Source of the DNA: an uncultured Bacilli bacterium
GTDB lineage: Bacteria > Bacillota_I > Bacilli_A > RF39 > UBA660
NCBI GenBank assembly: GCA_947629115.1
Contig: CANRCL010000032.1
Location: 1-11,087 of the forward strand
DNA length: 11,087 nt
Reading direction: 5' to 3'
The notes under the pieces are model-generated. The model did not search any database. It worked only from the letters and a program-made list of their open reading frames with translations, and was not told the DNA's origin. This document shows, in pieces, positions 7,349 through 11,087 of this stretch (positions are counted from its first letter, which is position 1; every line of letters begins with the position of its first letter). A program made the translations under genes and the position numbers.

Positions 7349-7377
7349 ATAATATACCATTTTTGCTCTAATATCAA
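7349..7377 (-). promoter_or_regulatory. Promoter of the five-gene tailoring operon
   Basis: On the minus strand TTGATA (7377-7372) is followed by a 17 bp spacer and TATTAT (7354-7349). The adenylation gene starts 65 bp downstream. The overlapping TATATT gives a less favourable 15 bp spacer. I see no operator or riboswitch-like structure in the leader. Confidence 0.65.
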
Positions 7378-7403
7378 TAACTTCTTTAGATATTTAAAGA
7401 CAT

Positions 7404-7442
7404 AAAAAAACAATATTGTAAATTATTGTCAATATTGTTTTT
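7404..7442 (-). terminator. Rho-independent terminator after the bile salt hydrolase gene
   Basis: AAAAACAATATTG (7442-7430 on the minus strand) pairs with CAATATTGTTTTT (7418-7406) in a 13 bp AT-rich stem with an 11-base loop, and a run of U ends at 7404. It begins 4 bp after the hydrolase stop codon and separates that operon from the tailoring-operon promoter. The near-symmetric A and U flanks would allow bidirectional action. Confidence 0.8.
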
Positions 7443-7445
7443 AAC

Positions 7446-8420
7446 TTAATTTTGATAAAGTATTTGTTCTTCTTTAACTAAATCATAATTAATTAATTTA
7501 TCACTATCTAAATCTTCTTTATTCATTGAAACTGCTGATATTCTACTATTGTCATAAGTCTTATAATAATATATACCTTTATCCATATTACAACAAGAAC
7601 TATAAATTGTTATTTCATATTTTTCATTACCCATATGAACACAACCTCTTTGTTGATAAACAGATTCTAGTATATGAAAGAATTGACTTATGCTGCCCTC
7701 TTCACTATCATTTGATAAAGAATTCATTTTTGTAAAAGTTGCCTTAACAAATCTTGATTGCGAAGATAAATCACCAGGTAATCCTAAAGCACCCATTCCC
7801 CGACTATAAGTTTTTAAATTAAGACTTTTAGCAAAATTATTAACTGGTGGTTCAGTTGATAAACTCATATAATTATTAAGATTAAACATTTGCATATCAA
7901 AAGTTGGATTATTAGTTAAAACCCCTACGGGATTATCATATATTTTTAAACCATCTTGAACACTTTCAACAGTTATTGATAATTCTTTATCAGCAATAAT
8001 CCAATGTAAAGGAGATACTGGTAAATTAGTACTAAAATTAATATTTGCAATGTTAATATTTTTTAATAATTCTTTGGCTTCATTTACATTTTCACAATTT
8101 GCTAAAATATAAGGAATAAATTCAAAAGGAGCAATGTTTTCTTTATCACTTTTTTCTTCCGGATAAAAGGCATTGTCTGGAAAATTTAAGCCCGCCATTC
8201 CTAACCCTTTTTCATTAATGGCATCATAATATAAAGGATAACCATCTTCTACATAAGCCATTCCAATCATTGCATAATGTTGTTTTAATATTTTACCATT
8301 ACGAAATTTAAATTCATAATTTCTGGGTGTTATAGTAACTGTTTCTTTATAAGAATATTCTAAATCTAAATTTCTTCCAAAATAATGGTCTTTAGTTTTA
8401 TAAGTAATCGCTGTACACAT
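7446..8420 (-). CDS. bsh: Bile salt hydrolase (choloylglycine hydrolase)
   Basis: This Ntn-hydrolase cleaves glycine or taurine from conjugated bile salts in the cytoplasm. At 324 residues it has the family length. The N-terminal MCTAITY gives catalytic Cys2 after Met removal. FGRNLD supplies Arg16 and Asp19, GLNFPDNA the oxyanion-site asparagine, VLTNNPTF the second active-site asparagine and LPGDLSSQSRFV the conserved arginine. The stretches YDNPVGVLTNNP, YSRGMG, SQFFHIL and TIYSSCCNMDKGIYYY match lactobacillary bile salt hydrolases as I remember them, so penicillin V acylase is the less likely reading. AAGGAG is 7 bases before the ATG. It lies 14 bp after a flavin-reductase-family gene and is closed by the hairpin at 7404-7442. 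Its presence implies life in a bile-exposed gut. Confidence 0.96.
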   Translation of the reverse strand: MCTAITYKTKDHYFGRNLDLEYSYKETVTITPRNYEFKFRNGKILKQHYAMIGMAYVEDGYPLYYDAINEKGLGMAGLNFPDNAFYPEEKSDKENIAPFEFIPYILANCENVNEAKELLKNINIANINFSTNLPVSPLHWIIADKELSITVESVQDGLKIYDNPVGVLTNNPTFDMQMFNLNNYMSLSTEPPVNNFAKSLNLKTYSRGMGALGLPGDLSSQSRFVKATFTKMNSLSNDSEEGSISQFFHILESVYQQRGCVHMGNEKYEITIYSSCCNMDKGIYYYKTYDNSRISAVSMNKEDLDSDKLINYDLVKEEQILYQN

Positions 8421-8434
8421 ATTATCACTCCTTA

Positions 8435-8998
8435 CTATTTTAATTCAAAGCCATCTTTAAAGGCATTGCCAACTCTTTCAGATACTTTATAATATCCGTG
8501 AGTATAAGGGTCAAAGGCTATGGCTTCAAGTTTTTCAATATCAACATTACTATCAGTCATTACTTCTTCATCACAAGATACATTTTTTACTTTTCCAATT
8601 AAACCATAACTATATTCATCATCTTGAAATTTTAAAAATTCACACTCTAAACAAATTGGAAATTCATTAATAATTGGGGCATCAACATTTTCTGATTTAG
8701 TATAAGTCAAATTACTTTTAGCAAATTTATCTAATGTATTATTACCAGATACAACTCCAAAATAATCGGCTTCCTTAACGTGTTTAGCATCAGCAATGCT
8801 TACGGTAAATGCTCTCCTTTCTTGAATGTTTTTAACAGTTTTATGCGTGTCAGATAAATTTAATAAAATTAAATCTCTTTCTAGCATAGTTCCCCATGCC
8901 GCATTCATGACATTAACACTTCCATCTTCATTATAAGTTGCTATCATTAAAACTGGCATAGGAAATATTGCCTCTGTTGTCTTAATATTTTTCTTCAT
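8435..8998 (-). CDS. Flavin reductase family protein (FMN-binding split barrel)
   Basis: The 187-residue protein resembles the flavoredoxin/flavin reductase-like group. These proteins bind FMN in a split-barrel fold and usually transfer electrons between NAD(P)H or a partner and flavin. The N-terminal PMPVLMIATYNEDGSVNVMNA segment is the typical first barrel strand pair. LINLSDTHKT-like text (around 47-54, LNLSDTHKT) and the FTVSIAD strand follow the family order, and ADYFGVVSG (78-86) matches the usual second half. There is no signal peptide or membrane segment. A strong AAAGGTGG lies 8 bases before the ATG. It is 14 bp upstream of the bile salt hydrolase gene and 39 bp after the right surface protein gene with no terminator between, so the three may be partly cotranscribed. 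The physiological substrate is not evident. Confidence 0.85.
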   Translation of the reverse strand: MKKNIKTTEAIFPMPVLMIATYNEDGSVNVMNAAWGTMLERDLILLNLSDTHKTVKNIQERRAFTVSIADAKHVKEADYFGVVSGNNTLDKFAKSNLTYTKSENVDAPIINEFPICLECEFLKFQDDEYSYGLIGKVKNVSCDEEVMTDSNVDIEKLEAIAFDPYTHGYYKVSERVGNAFKDGFELK

Positions 8999-9021
8999 TT
9001 TTTATTCCACCTTTCGTTATT

Positions 9022-9050
9022 ATTATATATTAATATTTTAAGAATATAAA
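9022..9050 (-). promoter_or_regulatory. Weak candidate promoter for the flavin reductase/bile salt hydrolase pair
   Basis: A perfect TATAAT (9027-9022, minus strand) has TTTATA (9050-9045) 17 bp upstream, inside the last codons of the surface protein gene. In such AT-rich sequence a TATAAT arises easily by chance, so read-through from the surface protein gene is an equal possibility. Confidence 0.35.
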
Positions 9051-10891
9051 GTTTGACATCTTACTTGGCTAGTATTACTATCAACATAAGTGCAACTCGA
9101 AACATCTTTCCAGCCAGTCCAACTGCTCCAGCTTGCACATCCACAAGCACTAGCACTCGTTTTGTTTTCAGTACATACATAATTGCAATAACTATGGGCT
9201 AAACAAGTTGTTCCTGTTGAATAGCAACCTGAATAAGGACGTGATGCCCTACAGCCCATATCTACTTCGTGTCCATCTTGTAAACCAGATAAATTTGCAG
9301 GACATCGCCAATTTGTACAAGAGCTTGTACATGAACACCAACTTGGATTAGTCCAATAGCCACTGGCACACCCTGCTGCAGCACATCTTTTTCCAGAATT
9401 ACATGATTGACTATTTTTCTGAATTTTAGTACTTATTTGAACACAATTACTTACATTTCCGGCTTTATCTTTTATTTGTACTGAATTAGTTGTTTTTATT
9501 CCGCTAAAATTAAAGGTGTTATTTGTACATCCACTAAATGTGTCACTACATCCTACTGTTCCACTTACTCCGGCTGTTGTATTTATTACTGTTTTCTTTA
9601 CTGTTCCACATACTGGGGCTAATCCATCTACATTATATAATGCTGTACAACTTGTTTTTACTCTTCCTGCTTTATCTGTTATTGTTGCACATAGTTTTTG
9701 CGGTTTTGCTCCATTTGGTATGACATTCTCTGTATTATTATTTATTGTCTTATTTGGTGTACATTCACTCTCTCCAGTACAATATTTTATTGTTGATATT
9801 CCACTTCCAACATCTCCTCCAATTACTTTTATCTTTAAGGATTTATACCATCCTCCTTCTCCTTCTTGTCTTGTTCCCAATTCAAAACTTATCGTTGGGT
9901 CACTTGTATCTACTTTATATTTTTCACTTGCCCATACTTCATTCGTATTTCCTAATTTATCTACTCCTAATACTCTTATTCTTTGTTCATTTGCAGCTGT
10001 TGTCATTACTACATTTGCTAAACCATTATTTACTGGTTTATTTACTGTACAATTTTCAGCTCCTACACAATATTTGACATTATCTATTCCTATTCCGACT
10101 CCATCATTGGCTTTTATTTGAACTGTCATTGTTTGATACCAACCATTTACTTTATTATTATTGTTATTTTTAAATGTTATATTTGGCCCCACATTATCAA
10201 ACGTTATTTTATCTGTTCCTCCAACTACACTTCCCGCTTCATCTTTTATATAGGCACTTATTATTCTCTCTTCATTTGTTTTTGTCTTTAATGTATAGTT
10301 AATACTTACTTTCCCATTTTTTCTTTCTTGTTCACTTACTGGTGTCCATTTACAATAATCCATTACATTTGTACTTGCTTTTATTCCTCTTTCTACTTTT
10401 TCTTCAAATATACAATATGCTTTGACATCATCATCTACCCAACTTATTGTTACTGGATTTGTTTCCTTATTAGTATACTTTTTATTAGTTTCAACTTTCA
10501 TGGCTGTTATATCAAATTTAAAATTTGTTGGGATTGGGTCATAATCAAAATACAAATAACAATAGGCTTCTTTTTTACTTTTTACTGTGGCTATTCTAGT
10601 ATCATTATCAAAGGACATTATTCCCTCAATTGTATTTCCATCTATATCTATGCAATTAGATAATTCTTCATTATATTTATAACCTGATGTTGGCCAAGAA
10701 TTTTTTTCTGTATATTCTGTATATTTTTCAGTACCATTTTCTTTTAACATTATAGCATAAGTAGGTCCATTTCTTTTCACTTTTTCTTTGGCAAATTTAT
10801 TACTTCCACTTTTATATGTTAAAAATATTGTTATTAACTCTATTACTAACAACATTGCTATTATACAATACTTTTTTCTGTTATTTCTCAT
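9038..10891 (-). CDS. Large cysteine-rich membrane-anchored surface protein with Ig-like repeats
   Basis: The 617-residue product starts MRNNRKK followed by a membrane segment (about 8-25), with no lipobox or sortase motif. Residues 45-116 are the N-terminal domain shared with the left surface protein (YAIMLKE, PTSGY, C-x-DI-DG, GIM, YCYLYFD). Two Ig-like repeats of about 95 residues follow, marked by DNVGPNITF/DTSDPTISF, GWYQTM/GWYKSL, G-x-GI and VKYC-x5-C/IKYC-x5-C. A third degenerate unit starts at YNVDGLAPVC (419-428). Residues 497-617 contain 16 cysteines, many in CxC, CxxxC and CxxC spacings, with several tryptophans, and suggest a disulfide-bonded tip. About 31 cysteines occur overall. 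The gene has its own promoter but a poor ribosome site, only GATGATG before the ATG. The role is unknown: surface adhesion or binding is an inference from architecture. The tail looks intact, ending TLYS at TAA. Confidence 0.88.
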   Translation of the reverse strand: MRNNRKKYCIIAMLLVIELITIFLTYKSGSNKFAKEKVKRNGPTYAIMLKENGTEKYTEYTEKNSWPTSGYKYNEELSNCIDIDGNTIEGIMSFDNDTRIATVKSKKEAYCYLYFDYDPIPTNFKFDITAMKVETNKKYTNKETNPVTISWVDDDVKAYCIFEEKVERGIKASTNVMDYCKWTPVSEQERKNGKVSINYTLKTKTNEERIISAYIKDEAGSVVGGTDKITFDNVGPNITFKNNNNNKVNGWYQTMTVQIKANDGVGIGIDNVKYCVGAENCTVNKPVNNGLANVVMTTAANEQRIRVLGVDKLGNTNEVWASEKYKVDTSDPTISFELGTRQEGEGGWYKSLKIKVIGGDVGSGISTIKYCTGESECTPNKTINNNTENVIPNGAKPQKLCATITDKAGRVKTSCTALYNVDGLAPVCGTVKKTVINTTAGVSGTVGCSDTFSGCTNNTFNFSGIKTTNSVQIKDKAGNVSNCVQISTKIQKNSQSCNSGKRCAAAGCASGYWTNPSWCSCTSSCTNWRCPANLSGLQDGHEVDMGCRASRPYSGCYSTGTTCLAHSYCNYVCTENKTSASACGCASWSSWTGWKDVSSCTYVDSNTSQVRCQTLYS

Positions 10892-10912
10892 ATCATCATC
10901 TACTTTAATTTA

Positions 10913-10941
10913 ATTATATCTAATCTTTTAAAATTAGTCCA
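10913..10941 (-). promoter_or_regulatory. Promoter of the right surface protein gene
   Basis: On the minus strand TGGACT (10941-10936) lies 17 bp before a perfect TATAAT (10918-10913), which is 21 bp before the start codon. Unlike the paralogous gene's promoter, its spacer is ordinary AT-rich sequence without a homopolymer. Confidence 0.6.
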
Positions 10942-10963
10942 GAACATAAGCAAATAAAATAAA

Positions 10964-11087
10964 CTAACATTTATTTTCATTTGCACTGTAAGCCTCACGA
11001 CTTATTTTTCCTGTTTCATAGGATTTTACTCCTCAACAGGCCATATTTCCGACAGTCGCTGCCGTACTTATTTTTTTATTATTTATT
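10964..11087 (-). other. Structured, locally GC-richer segment at the window edge; possible end of a mobile element or ncRNA
   Basis: Two hairpins stand out. CCTGTT (11010-11015) pairs with AACAGG (11035-11040), enclosing a second stem AGGA/TCCT (11020-11023, 11030-11033). CGACAG (11050-11055) pairs with CTGCCG (11059-11064) via a TCG loop, allowing one G-U on the minus strand. A minus-strand frame is open from the edge to a TGA at 11035-11033, ending STAATVGNMAC, then stays open for 22 codons (GVKSYETGKISREAYSANEN..) to TAG at 10966-10964. This looks loosely like the low-complexity C-terminal tail of an IS200/IS605 TnpB protein, where a structured guide RNA overlaps the gene end, but that is a memory-based guess. 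The rest of 10892-10963 holds only the surface-gene promoter. The element's main part, if any, is outside the window. Confidence 0.25.

Noticed and set aside
7404..7442. Riboswitch or operator upstream of the tailoring operon
   Set aside because: The hairpin is a perfect stem with a U-run directly after the bile salt hydrolase stop and lies upstream of the operon's promoter, so it would not be in the operon's leader.
9516..10121. Long plus-strand open frame (201 codons) inside the right surface protein gene
   Set aside because: It lies opposite a well-supported gene with repeats and conserved cysteines. Its leucine/phenylalanine/proline-rich product is the mirror of Thr/Asn/Lys-rich codons, and no ribosome site stands out.
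9757..10142. The repeated segments of the right surface gene as a nucleotide repeat array or CRISPR
   Set aside because: The similarity is at protein level with ~95-residue periods inside an open frame; no short exact repeats with spacers are present.
10964..11035. UGA read as tryptophan or glycine, making the edge frame continuous
   Set aside because: All certain genes here use TGG for tryptophan and no other in-frame TGA is needed anywhere in the window, so a decayed frame or non-coding RNA is simpler.

Overview
The window is an AT-rich stretch (by eye well under one third G+C) of a low-GC Gram-positive-type genome. A true bile salt hydrolase, Asn/Lys/Ile-rich proteins, AGGAG-type ribosome binding sites and two large membrane-anchored surface proteins rich in N, T, S and C suggest an uncultured gut Bacillota or Mollicutes-related commensal. 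Every tryptophan I checked is TGG and all genes end at TAA or TAG, so I see no sign of UGA recoding, though UGA as tryptophan is not strictly excluded.

Layout, left to right. A minus-strand surface protein gene (89-1366) ends in a terminator at the left edge. Its promoter carries a run of eight G (minus strand) exactly between the -35 and -10 boxes. Divergent from it is acpS (1478-1834, plus strand), encoding the phosphopantetheinyl transferase that activates carrier proteins. AcpS runs convergently into, and overlaps by 15 bp, the last gene of a five-gene minus-strand operon (7283 to 1820) that resembles dltABCD but differs in composition. Its order is an amino-acid adenylation enzyme, a PLP fold-III decarboxylase, a DltC-like carrier protein, an AlgI-sized MBOAT transferase and a short membrane-anchored SGNH protein. 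The genes overlap or lie a few bases apart behind one good promoter.

Upstream of the operon, past a strong hairpin terminator, are a bile salt hydrolase gene (7446-8420) and a flavin-reductase-family gene (8435-8998), 14 bp apart. These follow a second, larger surface protein gene (9038-10891) whose N-terminal domain is paralogous to that of the first. Its C-terminal 121 residues hold 16 cysteines. The last ~120 bases contain a locally GC-richer, hairpin-forming segment that may be the decayed end of a mobile element or an RNA; I could not identify it.

The most interesting reading is that the central operon is a Dlt-like surface-tailoring machine. The adenylation enzyme would load an amino acid on the carrier protein (activated by the adjacent AcpS), the PLP enzyme would decarboxylate the amino acid either before loading or while carrier-bound, as in the BtrI/BtrK logic of butirosin biosynthesis, and the MBOAT/SGNH pair would pass the product to an extracellular polymer. 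The cargo would then not be D-alanine. A lysine in the adenylation pocket, where DltA has methionine, fits an acidic substrate. The second strong signal is possible phase variation of the left surface protein through its promoter G-tract.
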